A stretch of 64,000 bases of DNA from Hallella bergensis DSM 17361. GTDB lineage: Bacteria; Bacteroidota; Bacteroidia; Bacteroidales; Bacteroidaceae. The translations under genes and the position numbers were made by a program. The notes under the pieces were generated by a model. That model searched no databases and had not been told where the DNA came from. It worked only from the letters and a program-made list of their open reading frames with translations. The stretch lies in contig NZ_GG704780.1 in NCBI RefSeq assembly GCF_000160535.1, positions 260,878-324,877 of the forward strand, given 5' to 3'. Position 1 is the first letter of the stretch. Every line of letters starts with the position of its first letter. Shown here piece by piece: positions 52,663-62,500 of this stretch.

Positions 52663-53256
52663 TTATTTCATATTGAGGAAGTTGGCAATGATCTGCTCGC
52701 CGACCTTCCCGCTTTTCTCCGGATGAAACTGCGTGGCCCAGAAGTTGTCCTTGTGCAGCGCAGCAGAGTAGGGGAGTATGTAATCGGTTTCAGCAGTAGT
52801 GAAATCGCATATCGGCACATAGAAACTATGCACAAAATACACATAATCAGATTCTTGAATACCGTTGAACAATGCTCCCTTGGGGCTGCGTAGGGCATTC
52901 CATCCCATGGCCGGCACTTTTTCCTCATGACGCGTTGGCCGAAACCGTTTGACACCCACCGGGAAGATTCCCATACAGTCCACGTCGCCTTCTTCGGAGT
53001 GACGGCACATCAGCTGTTGGCCAACGCAAATGCCCAACACGGGTTGTCTGAGGTCGCGAATCACTTGGTCCAAGCCGTGGGTTCGCAGGTGGTGCATGGT
53101 GGTCTGGGCATTCCCCTGACCCGGAAACAGCACCCGGTCAGACTTTTGCAACTTCTCGGGATCATCAGTAATCTCCGGTTCCACACCAAGACGTCTTAGG
53201 GCATGAACCACCGAGAAGATATTGCCGGCATTGTAGTTGATGATGGCCACTTCCAT
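52663..53256 (-). CDS. hisH: Imidazole glycerol phosphate synthase, glutaminase subunit
   Basis: Class I glutamine amidotransferase of 197 residues that feeds ammonia to HisF. The nucleophile Cys77 is in LGICVGQQL, and the His/Glu pair in TQFHPEKSG. The oxyanion-strand PGQGNA is present. It starts 3 bp after purU. Confidence 0.97.
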   Translation of the reverse strand: MEVAIINYNAGNIFSVVHALRRLGVEPEITDDPEKLQKSDRVLFPGQGNAQTTMHHLRTHGLDQVIRDLRQPVLGICVGQQLMCRHSEEGDVDCMGIFPVGVKRFRPTRHEEKVPAMGWNALRSPKGALFNGIQESDYVYFVHSFYVPICDFTTAETDYILPYSAALHKDNFWATQFHPEKSGKVGEQIIANFLNMK

Positions 53257-53259
53257 GCG

Positions 53260-54123
53260 CTAACTGAATATGATGGTTTTGTTGTTATACGTCAATATTT
53301 TGCGCTGAATGTGCTTGGTAACAGCACGCGACAAGACGATTTTTTCCAAATCCCTGCCCTTTAATACCAATGTTTCCGGTGTGTCCTTATGCGACACGCG
53401 CATCACATCCTGCTCGATAATCGGCCCTGCATCGAGGTCTTGGGTCACGTAATGGCTTGTGGCACCAATAATTTTCACACCGCGTTCCCATGCTTGGTGA
53501 TAGGGTTTGGCCCCGATAAAAGCGGGAAGAAAAGAATGGTGTATATTAATAATGTGGTGGGGATATTTTGCAATCATCTCGTCGCTGATAATTTGCATGT
53601 ATCTGGCCAGCACAATAAAGGTGACCTTTTCGCGCTCCAGCAATTCCATTTCAGCGGCTTCCACTTCAGCCTTGTTGCTGTGATCCTTCTTGATCGACCA
53701 TACATAATAAGGAATATCAAACTGCTCTGCAACATATCTCAGGTCCTCGTGATTGCTGATAATGCACGGAATCTCGACATTCCATTCACCTGCCTTGTAG
53801 CGGGCCAGCAAGTCATAGAGGCAATGACTCATCTTGCTCACGAAGATCGCCATACGCGGTTTGTCCTCGTTGAAATAAAGATTGAAAGTCATTTGATATC
53901 TTTGGGAGTAGAGCGTTTCGATGTATTCATGAATCTTTTCCTTGGGAATCATGAAATTTTCCAAAACCCACTCAATCCGCATAAAGAACATGCCGTCTTC
54001 ATGATCAACATATTGATCAAGGTAGACAATATTACCCTTGTTGTCCGTAATAAACTTAGTCACTTCGGAAATGATTCCCGGTTTATCTTGGCAGTGTAAA
54101 AGCAATACGGCTGTTGGCTTCAT
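53260..54123 (-). CDS. purU: Formyltetrahydrofolate deformylase
   Basis: 287 residues: an N-terminal ACT domain (about 5-85; LHCQDKPGIISEVTKFI) and a C-terminal formyltransferase-like domain (about 90-287) with INIHHSFLPAFIGAKPYHQA and the catalytic Asp in QDLDAGPIIEQD. It hydrolyses 10-formyl-THF to formate and THF. First gene of the long minus-strand run and adjacent to hisH; the link to histidine synthesis is plausibly folate/purine balance via AICAR (inference). A good promoter lies 24 bases upstream. Confidence 0.95.
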   Translation of the reverse strand: MKPTAVLLLHCQDKPGIISEVTKFITDNKGNIVYLDQYVDHEDGMFFMRIEWVLENFMIPKEKIHEYIETLYSQRYQMTFNLYFNEDKPRMAIFVSKMSHCLYDLLARYKAGEWNVEIPCIISNHEDLRYVAEQFDIPYYVWSIKKDHSNKAEVEAAEMELLEREKVTFIVLARYMQIISDEMIAKYPHHIINIHHSFLPAFIGAKPYHQAWERGVKIIGATSHYVTQDLDAGPIIEQDVMRVSHKDTPETLVLKGRDLEKIVLSRAVTKHIQRKILTYNNKTIIFS

Positions 54124-54146
54124 CTGAATTTGTTTTGTTGGTAGTG

Positions 54147-54176
54147 CAAATTTACATATTTTCTTTTATAATCAAT
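54147..54176 (-). promoter_or_regulatory. Promoter of purU-his run
   Basis: Minus strand: TAAATTTG (complement of 54147-54154), preceded at 18 bases by a TTG -33 element. About 24 bases before purU. Confidence 0.7.
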
Positions 54177-54331
54177 CAAGATTGATAGAAAAAAGCAACA
54201 TTCGTCTTCTATTTGTAAAATGCAACCTACAAATTAGATGCAAAAAGGTCGTTGTTCAGCGTGCAGAAGGAAGAATATGTTAGGATCTGATTTACAATCC
54301 CGACATCAAATGACAGAAGAATTCGACAGCC

Positions 54332-54853
54332 TTATTCCCCCTCGTTGATGTTGAATATAATCGATGTAGCCCCAATCGTGAACAAGGTGCCGTCTTCGAT
54401 AACCCTGCGTTCGCGGTCGTTGAGAATCTGATTGTCAACAAAAGTTCCTGTGTTGCTGGGGCCGTCGCGCAGAACATATTTCATGTGGCCATTCTTGTCA
54501 CGACTCACATGGATGTGACAATGGGTGATATCCATGCTCGGATCATCAGTCATGATCGGACAATTGATTCGTGCATCTTTCATGTAGCGTCCGATGGTGT
54601 TGTCACCTAAGGTCAACGGAACGATCTGTTTGTAATGAAAAACGTTCTCTATCACATGCAGATATCCGCATATTTCTGGTTCAGTCTCTTCTGGATCAGG
54701 TTCTGCTACTTCCTTCTTTTTCACCTCGGGCAGCCGAATCCCGAATTTCTTTTGGCAGTTAGGGCAGGTGAATTGCAGTACCTGACCGGCCCGATAGCCC
54801 GTCTCATCGAATGTGATATTGTTGTTGCACTTGGGGCAGTGTATTCGTTTCAT
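54332..54853 (-). CDS. Zinc-ribbon / FHA-domain protein
   Basis: 173 residues. An N-terminal zinc ribbon uses Cys6, Cys9, Cys30 and Cys33 (CPKC ... CPNC). An acidic linker (about 41-60) follows, then a forkhead-associated domain (about 64-170) with IGR, a THCHI segment where the FHA SRxH usually lies, and SNTGTFVDN. FHA domains bind phosphothreonine. No kinase is encoded next to it. It starts 7 bp after the HU/SPOR gene, so the two form an operon. Confidence 0.85.
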   Translation of the reverse strand: MKRIHCPKCNNNITFDETGYRAGQVLQFTCPNCQKKFGIRLPEVKKKEVAEPDPEETEPEICGYLHVIENVFHYKQIVPLTLGDNTIGRYMKDARINCPIMTDDPSMDITHCHIHVSRDKNGHMKYVLRDGPSNTGTFVDNQILNDRERRVIEDGTLFTIGATSIIFNINEGE

Positions 54854-54860
54854 CTGCGCT

Positions 54861-55898
54861 TTAGTATTTCATCACCCAAGCATCTGCAAACTCCTGACGA
54901 CCATGCAGTTTGTTAAGGTCATTGTAAGCATCTGCCTGCGTGGTGTAGTGGCCGTATACAACCTTAGTATGTTTGTTGTTTGTGTAGACCTCTGCATCGG
55001 CAATCCCTTTCTGATGAAGGGAGTTCACATAAGCTGAAGCATTCTTCTTACTCACCCTACTTGCCAAAACGATAGTAAAGCCTGATTTGTTTTCCTCTTG
55101 CGCAATCGCTTTTTCCTTTGACAACGATGGGTCAGGAGAAGCCTTTTTCGTACTTTTCACCGCATTCTCAACACGGGTTGTGCCCATCGTAACTTCCTTG
55201 GGCATAATATATTCAAGTAAGTTCGTGTTGATTTTGCTTTGAGTAACATGAGAATGATTGTTGGCTAACGGCGCAGGAATAAGCAGGAAAATGATGAAGG
55301 CGATGCATGCCACCGCAATATTGCGCCAGAGTGTAGTGGTCTTGCCGGTCTCTTCGATATCCTCTTCAACCTCATCTATAGCCTGCTGCTGTATATCCTG
55401 CGTTGCCGGATGTACCACCACCTTGGGCTCAATATGCTGCTCGTCCTGCGTTTGACCGGCACTCTCCTTGTCGAGTTGCGTCAAAGTCTTAAATTCATAA
55501 TAGCTCAAGCCGTAAAGCGACGGAGTCAACAGTCCTGCCCGGCAAGGTTCAAACTCAAAGCTACCGTTGCTTTTGAATTTCAACGTGCCGATGCTACTGA
55601 TTTCGTATTGCCCCTCATTGTTCAAGTGTTGCTTGAGTTCACGAACCTCATCCTCTATCCGGGCAAGGGCATCCGGATAGCTCATGTCATAAACCTCGAC
55701 ATACGACTGAGCCAGCAGCGAGTCGTTGAGTGTAAGCTTGGGATTAAACCCGATCGTACGCATAGGGGGGAGGAACGCAGAATCGCGCTCATCTTTGCGA
55801 GCCTCAACATAATGTGCCATGAATCCTCCGAAGTTGGGGATAATGACGCAATCGCTGTTCAGGAGCAATATTTCTATGTGTCTACCGAGTTCTATCAT
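54861..55898 (-). CDS. HU-CCDC81/SPOR-domain membrane protein
   Basis: 345 residues from the ATG at 55898 (the longer upstream frame crosses the promoter). An N-terminal pair of HU-CCDC81-like modules (about 1-130; CVIIPNFGGFMAHYV) is followed by a polar stretch, one membrane helix (about 210-232; IAVACIAFIIFLLIPAPL), a linker, and a C-terminal SPOR domain (about 270-345; GFTIVLASRVSKKNASAYVN). SPOR domains bind denuded peptidoglycan at division sites; HU-like modules may bind DNA or protein. This suggests a division or envelope role in Bacteroidetes (inference). Confidence 0.85.
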   Translation of the reverse strand: MIELGRHIEILLLNSDCVIIPNFGGFMAHYVEARKDERDSAFLPPMRTIGFNPKLTLNDSLLAQSYVEVYDMSYPDALARIEDEVRELKQHLNNEGQYEISSIGTLKFKSNGSFEFEPCRAGLLTPSLYGLSYYEFKTLTQLDKESAGQTQDEQHIEPKVVVHPATQDIQQQAIDEVEEDIEETGKTTTLWRNIAVACIAFIIFLLIPAPLANNHSHVTQSKINTNLLEYIMPKEVTMGTTRVENAVKSTKKASPDPSLSKEKAIAQEENKSGFTIVLASRVSKKNASAYVNSLHQKGIADAEVYTNNKHTKVVYGHYTTQADAYNDLNKLHGRQEFADAWVMKY

Positions 55899-55904
55899 GG
55901 ATTG

Positions 55905-55935
55905 CAAAGATAATAAAATAATGTGAATGAAACAA
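55905..55935 (-). promoter_or_regulatory. Promoter of HU/SPOR gene
   Basis: TATCTTTG (complement of 55905-55912) with a CTTG element 20 bases upstream. Only six bases separate the box from the ATG, so the transcript may be leaderless. Confidence 0.7.
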
Positions 55936-56498
55936 GATTGCCCAAGAAAAAAAAGAAACAAAAATTTTATTGAAAACACTTGGTCAACTCATCGGAAACT
56001 ACGCTGCAATCGACCAGGGCGCTGTTACTTTCTTATTATAATAGGATTATACCCCTGACATGAAGTTGTGAGGGCACTGACTTGTGCACACGAGCGTCCC
56101 AAAGCAGTAAAATATAATTACCGTTTTTCAGTCATTGTTTTATTAGACAATTAGAGAGAAAAGCGCCATCTTTTTTCGGCTCGACTGAGACGAGCATGAC
56201 CAAAAACCGCAAAGTTGCTGCGATAAAAGCCTTCTCATCGCATGGTTAGGCCTTAGTGGCTGTGCGAAAGAAGCTCGATCGCGCGGCGTCTAAAGCCTTT
56301 TCGTCTCGCCGTTCGATACTCAATCGCGGGTGAAAAAAGAGGAGAAAAAGCGTCGTTTTTTCAAAAGCACTGAAGGTCAGGCGTTTGCAAACAACCGCAT
56401 ATTTCACGTATTTTGAGCGAAAGCAAACTGATTTTAAAATCAGCGAAAATGAGAAGGTCCTTTGTCAATATAAATAACCTTCCCTGATGTTTCAGAAC
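55936..56498. other. Gene-free stretch with dispersed repeat
   Basis: No coding region is recognised. The left part is AT-rich with no clear structure; repeat copy D lies in 56215-56345. Confidence 0.6.
56215..56345 (+). repeat. Dispersed intergenic repeat, copy D
   Basis: Contains two related sub-units beginning aaaagccttctcatcgcat and taaagccttttcgtctcgc, separated by a ttagtggctgtgcgaaag block. The second part aligns with copy C; the first resembles the reverse of copy B. Confidence 0.5.
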
Positions 56499-57290
56499 TT
56501 AGCGTATCGATATTCTTGACTTACCACTGAAGCTCACGATAATCTCCACCTCAAAACTGCTCATCGAGTCCGGGATGACAAGGGAAGCGACATAGTGGAA
56601 ACCATTGTTGTCTACCGCTTTGAATATCAAATCGCTAAACACAGATTGCTCGAGGAATTCGCGAGGGACAAATGAGCTAAAATCATTCTTGTGAAAATCC
56701 TTGGAAAACAGTTTTCTGTTGCCATGGAAAATGTGTAGGTTGACGATGTTGTCATAGTAAAAGTTGTATACCTCAACCCCCTCATCATTATAGCTGGTTT
56801 TGGCAACCTTGTAGGTCGTGGGATTTACCTGTACATAACAATGGTAACGTTCCCCCTCGTGTACGACAACCGTGTCACGCTTAATCAGTTGGTTCTGATT
56901 TAAGGGTTTAGGATGCTTTGTCGGAAACAGCGTGACGTCTTCTGCATCAGAACTCAGTGTGAGCGTAACTTCTTCATCATTCTGATTTCGGAACTTCAAC
57001 AGGTGTCTTGTTTGGCGCAAGATGGGATACTTCACGTCATTCGGTCCGTGCAGGACAAAAGTGTCCTTGAAAATCTGGAAATAAACGGGCTGAATGGTGC
57101 TGTCAGGATAAAATATGGTGTCACCCTTCACTTGAAAAGCTACACTCTGGTTCTCCTCATTGATCCAAATACCTTGCAGCATCTGCTTGGCTTGGACATC
57201 TTCCTGCTGACTCGCAGATTGGGGCTGCTTGTCTTTGCATCCATACAAGATTATACCGCAAAGTAATAGCAACAAGTATTTTTTATTCAT
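56499..57290 (-). CDS. DUF4738 lipoprotein
   Basis: 263 residues from the ATG at 57290. Lipoprotein signal MNKKYLLLLLCGIILYGC; the mature part begins with Lys/Gln-rich sequence and then a lipocalin-like beta pattern (LQGIWINEENQSVAFQVKGDTIFYPD). The second half has RYHCYVQVNPTTYK and a long C-terminal beta region. It matches DUF4738, a Bacteroidetes family without known function. Monocistronic, with a TATCTTTG box upstream. Confidence 0.8.
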   Translation of the reverse strand: MNKKYLLLLLCGIILYGCKDKQPQSASQQEDVQAKQMLQGIWINEENQSVAFQVKGDTIFYPDSTIQPVYFQIFKDTFVLHGPNDVKYPILRQTRHLLKFRNQNDEEVTLTLSSDAEDVTLFPTKHPKPLNQNQLIKRDTVVVHEGERYHCYVQVNPTTYKVAKTSYNDEGVEVYNFYYDNIVNLHIFHGNRKLFSKDFHKNDFSSFVPREFLEQSVFSDLIFKAVDNNGFHYVASLVIPDSMSSFEVEIIVSFSGKSRISIR

Positions 57291-57317
57291 TGTTATATTC
57301 AAGTCATAATGACCATG

Positions 57318-57325
57318 CAAAGATA
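57318..57325 (-). promoter_or_regulatory. -7 box of the DUF4738 gene
   Basis: TATCTTTG on the minus strand, 27 bases before the ATG at 57290. Confidence 0.65.
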
Positions 57326-57452
57326 CAAAAATTTATGAGATCCCAAGTCTTTCAATTATTTTATTTATTTCAACAGGTAGAAGTGATTCGAATTTTAGTT
57401 TTCATACAGGTTTTATTATTTTTATTTTACGCTTAAATTATCACATTATTTA

Positions 57453-57484
57453 TTTGTCGCTTTGGAAAATATATATTAATTTTG
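57453..57484 (+). promoter_or_regulatory. Promoter of the Wza-like gene
   Basis: TTTG (57453-57456), a 20-base spacer, TAATTTTG (57477-57484): full match to the Bacteroidetes consensus, 32 bases before the ATG at 57517. Confidence 0.85.
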
Positions 57485-57516
57485 CAGACAAAACAGAGGT
57501 AGAAATTCCATCCAAC

Positions 57517-58314
57517 ATGAAGAAACTATTTGTACCCTTTATCCTGTTTGCAATGATAATGCTTGTGGGTAGTTGTTCAAGCAGCAAACACGTTGCCTAT
57601 TTCCAAAACATTGACACCATCAGCTTGGCTGCGTCGCGTGGATTATACGATGCGCGCATCATGCCCAAGGATCAATTAACCATTACGGTGCTGACAACCA
57701 ACCCCGAGGCTTCTGCTCCTTTCAACTTGTCGGTATCCAACACCGTAGGCACAAGTGGGCAGCTGGCTGCCAACTCAGGGTCGCTGCAAGGCTATCTTGT
57801 GGATAATGATGGAAACATCAACTTTCCGATCATTGGTACAATTCATGTTGCGGGCAAGACAAAGACCGAGTGCGAGGCCATGATCAAGGAGAAGGTGATG
57901 CCTTATCTGAACGCTCGCGAGAATCCGATTGTCACGGTCAGAATGTCCAGTTACAGAGTAACCGTGATTGGCGAGGTTGGAAGTCCAAGTGTTATCCCGG
58001 TATCGACAGAGAAAATGAGCATTATCGAGGCGTTGGCTTCGGCCGGAGACCTGAGTATATATGGTAAGCGCGGCAATGTTCTTCTGATACGTGAAGACGC
58101 CACCGGCGAAAAACATGCGGTGCGCATCAATCTGAACGACGCCAACCTGTTTAACTCTCCTTATTATTATCTGCAACAAAATGACATCGTATATGTCGAG
58201 CCGAACTCGACCAAGTCGAAGAACTCATCTATAGGCAGTAGCACGACAATATGGTTCTCGGTTATCGGCATTGTCACCTCACTCGCTTCATTAGTACTTA
58301 ACATATTGAGATAA
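57517..58314 (+). CDS. Wza-like polysaccharide export lipoprotein
   Basis: 265 residues from the ATG at 57517. Lipoprotein signal ending LVGSC. The polysaccharide biosynthesis/export (Poly_export) domain lies at about 48-155 (KDQLTITVLTTNPEA; FPIIGTIHVAGKTKTECEAMI), an SLBB segment at about 160-225 (TVIGEVGSPSVIPV), and a C-terminal hydrophobic helix (WFSVIGIVTSLASLVLNIL). The outer-membrane gate for capsule or exopolysaccharide export in the Wza family. No Wzc kinase or transferase genes follow, so it is a solitary copy and its export partner must be encoded elsewhere. Confidence 0.88.
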   Translation: MKKLFVPFILFAMIMLVGSCSSSKHVAYFQNIDTISLAASRGLYDARIMPKDQLTITVLTTNPEASAPFNLSVSNTVGTSGQLAANSGSLQGYLVDNDGNINFPIIGTIHVAGKTKTECEAMIKEKVMPYLNARENPIVTVRMSSYRVTVIGEVGSPSVIPVSTEKMSIIEALASAGDLSIYGKRGNVLLIREDATGEKHAVRINLNDANLFNSPYYYLQQNDIVYVEPNSTKSKNSSIGSSTTIWFSVIGIVTSLASLVLNILR

Positions 58315-58350
58315 GCCAACAGTTGAAATATATTAAAACAAGAATATGCG

Positions 58351-58402
58351 AAAATGGAATATTAAATCTTACCTTTGCGTAATTTTTAATATTCCATTTT
58401 TT
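58351..58402. terminator. Palindrome: Wza-gene terminator with an internal car promoter box
   Basis: Perfect 16-bp AT-rich inverted repeat (58351-58366 / 58385-58400) with an 18-base loop; the right arm runs into T6, so it can act as a terminator for the Wza-like gene. The loop contains TACCTTTG (58370-58377), a TAnnTTTG box directed to carA. Confidence 0.65.
58370..58377 (+). promoter_or_regulatory. Candidate -7 box of carAB
   Basis: TACCTTTG inside the palindrome loop, about 116 bases before the carA ATG; the only consensus box seen in this intergenic stretch. Confidence 0.5.
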
Positions 58403-58493
58403 ATGGTAATGTCTCAAGCAGCTGACCCAAACGGATGTGTGATATTTCATTCAGTTGCCATAACATCAAGAATACTCTTAAAAACATGATAAG

Positions 58494-59570
58494 ATGAAGA
58501 ATGTAACCTTAGTATTATCTGACGGAACAGAATTTCATGGCCAGTCTTTTGGCTATGATGCTCCTGCAGCCGGCGAAGTTGTTTTCAATACCGCTATGAT
58601 GGGTTATCCCGAATCGCTGACGGATCCATCGTATGCAGGCCAGATGATAACTCTAACTTTTCCCTTGGTTGGCAATTATGGTGTGCCACCCTTTACCATC
58701 GGGGAAAACGGATTACCCACATTTATGGAGAGCGATCGCATCTATGCCTCAGCACTCATTGTATCCGACTACTGCGCTCATTACAGCCATTGGAATGCTG
58801 TTGAGAGCTTGGGTGACTGGCTGAAACGAGAGCACATCCCCGGCATAACAGGTGTCGACACGCGTCAGCTCACCAAAATACTGCGGAAGCACGGTGTGAT
58901 GATGGGAACCTTGGTCTTTGATGATGAGCCCGACAATGTTCCAGAGGCAAACTACGAGGGAGTCAACTTCGTAGACCAAGTATCCTGCAAGGAAATCATC
59001 CGATATAATGAAGGTGCTGGCAAAAAAGTAGTTCTTGTGGACTGCGGCGTGAAGGCCAACATCATTCGTAGTCTTGTCAAGCGTGGGGCAGAAGTGGTGC
59101 GTGTACCTTGGAACTACGATTATACCTCTATGGATTTCGATGGACTTTTCTTAGCCAATGGTCCCGGAAACCCCGACACATGCCAAGATGCGGTGGACAT
59201 TATCCGTAAGCAGATGAGTATGAGCAACAAACCCATCTGTGGCATTTGTATGGGCAATCAATTGTTGGCCAAAGCCGCCGGGGCAACCATATACAAATTG
59301 AAATACGGACATCGCAGCCACAACCAGCCGGTGCGCCTTGCCGGATCAGATAAGTGCTACATCACGGCTCAAAACCATGGCTATGCGGTCGATGCAAAAA
59401 CGCTGGGAGAAGACTGGGAAGAATTGTTTGTCAATATGAACGACGGCTCAAACGAGGGTATCCGTCATAAAACCAATCCATGGTTCACCAGCCAGTTCCA
59501 TCCCGAGGCTTGTTCCGGGGCGGTGGATACCATGTTCATGTTCGACAAATTCATCGAAACTCTAAAGTAA
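58494..59570 (+). CDS. carA: Carbamoyl-phosphate synthase small subunit
   Basis: 358-residue glutaminase subunit. The N-terminal CarA domain has GTEFHGQSFG, GYPESLTDPSYAGQ and GITGVDTRQLTK. The class I amidotransferase domain carries the nucleophile Cys252 in CGICMGNQ and the His/Glu of QFHPEA. Slightly shorter than E. coli CarA (382). Supplies ammonia to CarB for pyrimidines and arginine. It starts about 116 bases after a promoter box held in a palindrome loop; carB follows 7 bp later. Confidence 0.97.
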   Translation: MKNVTLVLSDGTEFHGQSFGYDAPAAGEVVFNTAMMGYPESLTDPSYAGQMITLTFPLVGNYGVPPFTIGENGLPTFMESDRIYASALIVSDYCAHYSHWNAVESLGDWLKREHIPGITGVDTRQLTKILRKHGVMMGTLVFDDEPDNVPEANYEGVNFVDQVSCKEIIRYNEGAGKKVVLVDCGVKANIIRSLVKRGAEVVRVPWNYDYTSMDFDGLFLANGPGNPDTCQDAVDIIRKQMSMSNKPICGICMGNQLLAKAAGATIYKLKYGHRSHNQPVRLAGSDKCYITAQNHGYAVDAKTLGEDWEELFVNMNDGSNEGIRHKTNPWFTSQFHPEACSGAVDTMFMFDKFIETLK

Positions 59571-59577
59571 TTACGTC

Positions 59578-62500
59578 ATGAAAGATACAACCATCAAGAA
59601 AGTTTTGTTATTAGGCTCCGGAGCCCTGAAGATAGGCGAAGCCGGAGAGTTCGACTATTCCGGTTCTCAAGCGCTCAAGGCTCTTCGTGAAGAAGGCATG
59701 GAGACCGTCCTCATCAATCCGAATATTGCTACGGTTCAAACATCCGAGGGCGTGGCAGACCAGATTTACTACCTCCCCGTACAGCCTTATTTTGTAGAAC
59801 GAGTCATTGAGAAGGAACGCCCCGACGGTATTCTACTCAGTTTTGGCGGGCAGACTGCATTAAACTGTGGAGTGGAACTTTACGAGAGTGGGGTGCTCGA
59901 CAAATATCATGTGAAGGTGATGGGTACACCCGTACGGGCCATCATGGATACAGAAGACCGTGAGCTGTTTGTGGAAAAGCTCAACGAGATAGACGTGAAA
60001 ACCATCAAAAGCGAAGCCTGCGAAAGCTTTGATGAAGCGCAGAAGGCAGCCCACGACTTGGGCTATCCGGTGATTGTGCGTGCAGCATACGCGCTTGGTG
60101 GACTTGGCTCCGGCTTTGCCGACAACGATGAGGAATTGAGTGCCATCTGTGAGAAGGCTTTTTCATTCTCGCCCCAGGTACTTGTCGAAAAGAGTCTGAA
60201 GGGATGGAAGGAGATTGAGTATGAAGTTGTGCGCGACCGCTACGATAACTGCATCACGGTCTGCAACATGGAAAACTTCGACCCCCTGGGCATCCACACC
60301 GGCGAGTCTATTGTTATTGCTCCCTCGCAAACTCTGACCAACAGCGAGTATCATAAACTCCGTGCGCTGAGCATCAAGATTGTGCGTCATGTTGGTATTG
60401 TGGGCGAATGCAATGTGCAGTTTGCTTTCGATCCATCCAGCGAGGACTATCGTGTTATTGAAGTGAACGCCCGCTTGAGTCGCAGTTCTGCTTTAGCCTC
60501 CAAGGCAACAGGTTATCCCTTGGCCTTTGTGGCAGCCAAATTGGGTATGGGCTACGGGCTGTTTGAACTTAAAAACTCGGTGACCAAGACAACGAGTGCC
60601 TTTTTCGAACCCGCCCTCGACTATGTGGTTTGTAAAATCCCGCGTTGGGATCTTTCCAAGTTCCGGGGCGTCGACCGAGAACTCGGCTCGAGCATGAAGA
60701 GTGTGGGCGAGGTGATGGCCATTGGCCGCAACTTTGAGGAAGCCATCCAGAAAGGACTCCGCATGATCGGTCAGGGCATGCATGGCTTTGTCGAGAACAA
60801 GGAGTTGGAAATAGAAGATATTGATGCGGCCTTGCGCGAGCCCACTGATAAACGTGTGTTTGTCATCTCAAAGGCCATGCACAAGGGCTATACTATCGAC
60901 CAGATTCATGACCTTACCAAGATAGACAAGTGGTTCTTGGCCAAGTTGAAACACATCATCGATATTGATGAGGAACTTAAAAGAACAAATGTTAACACGT
61001 TGGATGCCAAACTGCTGCGGGAAGCCAAGGTGTATGGTTTTACAGACTTCCAGATCGCCCGAGCCATTGGCTTGGAAAAGGAGATGCCACACATGCATCA
61101 GGCCATGCTGGCCGTGAGAGGACTCCGCAAGAGCTTTGGTATACTCCCTGTCGTGAAACAGATCGACACGCTTGCCGCCGAATATCCTGCACAGACCAAT
61201 TATCTCTATGTCACTTATTCCGGCGTGGCGAATGATATCACTTTCTCCAACGACAAGCGTTCCATCATCGTGCTTGGCTCCGGTGCCTACCGCATCGGTA
61301 GTTCTGTGGAGTTCGACTGGTGCAGTGTTCAGGCCCTGAACACCATCCGCACACAAGGCTATCGCAGTATTATGATTAACTATAATCCTGAGACGGTATC
61401 GACAGACTATGACATGTGCGATCGGCTTTATTTTGACGAACTGACTTTCGAACGGGTTTTGGACATCATTGAAGCTGAGAATCCACATGGAGTGATCGTT
61501 TCCACAGGCGGCCAGATTCCCAACAACCTGGCAGTTCACCTTGCCGAGCAGCATGTGCCCATCCTGGGAACATCGGCCAAGGATATAGACAATGCCGAAG
61601 ACCGCGCTAAGTTCTCGGCCATGCTGACCCGCAATGGCATCAACCAGCCGGAGTGGAGTGCGCTGACCTCCATGGACGACATCAATCAGTTTGTAGACCG
61701 TGTGGGCTTCCCGGTTCTTGTTCGTCCGAGTTATGTGCTTTCGGGCGCTGCCATGAACGTTTGCTCTAACATGGAGGAGCTGGAGCGCTTCCTCAAACTG
61801 GCCGCTAATGTTAGTGAGGATCATCCGGTTGTGGTGTCAAAGTTTATAGAGAATGCCAAGGAAATAGAAATGGATGCCGTGGCCAAGGAAGGAGAAATAT
61901 TGGCCTATGCCATTTCAGAGCATATTGAGTTTGCAGGTGTACACTCTGGCGATGCGACCATTCAGTTCCCGCCACAGAAGATATATATTGAAACCGTTAG
62001 GCGAATCAAGCGCGTGAGCCGTCAGATTGCCAAGGAACTGCATATCTCTGGCCCATTCAACATTCAGTTCATGGCTCGTGACAACGACATTCTTGTCATT
62101 GAATGCAACCTCCGGGCCAGCCGCTCCTTCCCGTTTGTGTCTAAAGTTCTCAAGCTTAACCTGATCGACCTGGCCACCAAGGTCATGCTTGGCTTGCCCG
62201 TAGAAAAGCCCAGCAAGAACCTTTTCGACCTCGACTATGTGGGCATCAAGGCCAGCCAGTTCTCTTTCAACCGCTTGCAGAAAGCCGACCCAGTGCTTGG
62301 AGTTGATATGAGTTCTACCGGAGAAGTGGGATGTTTGGGTGATGACACTAACCAAGCTTTGCTCAAGAGCATGCTCTCAGTTGGTCTGCGTATCCCCAAG
62401 CACACCGTGTTGCTTTCAACAGGCGGTGCAAAGCAGAAAGCCGAAATGCTGGATGCAGCCAAGATGCTTATCCAACATGGCTACGAGCTCTATGCTACAA

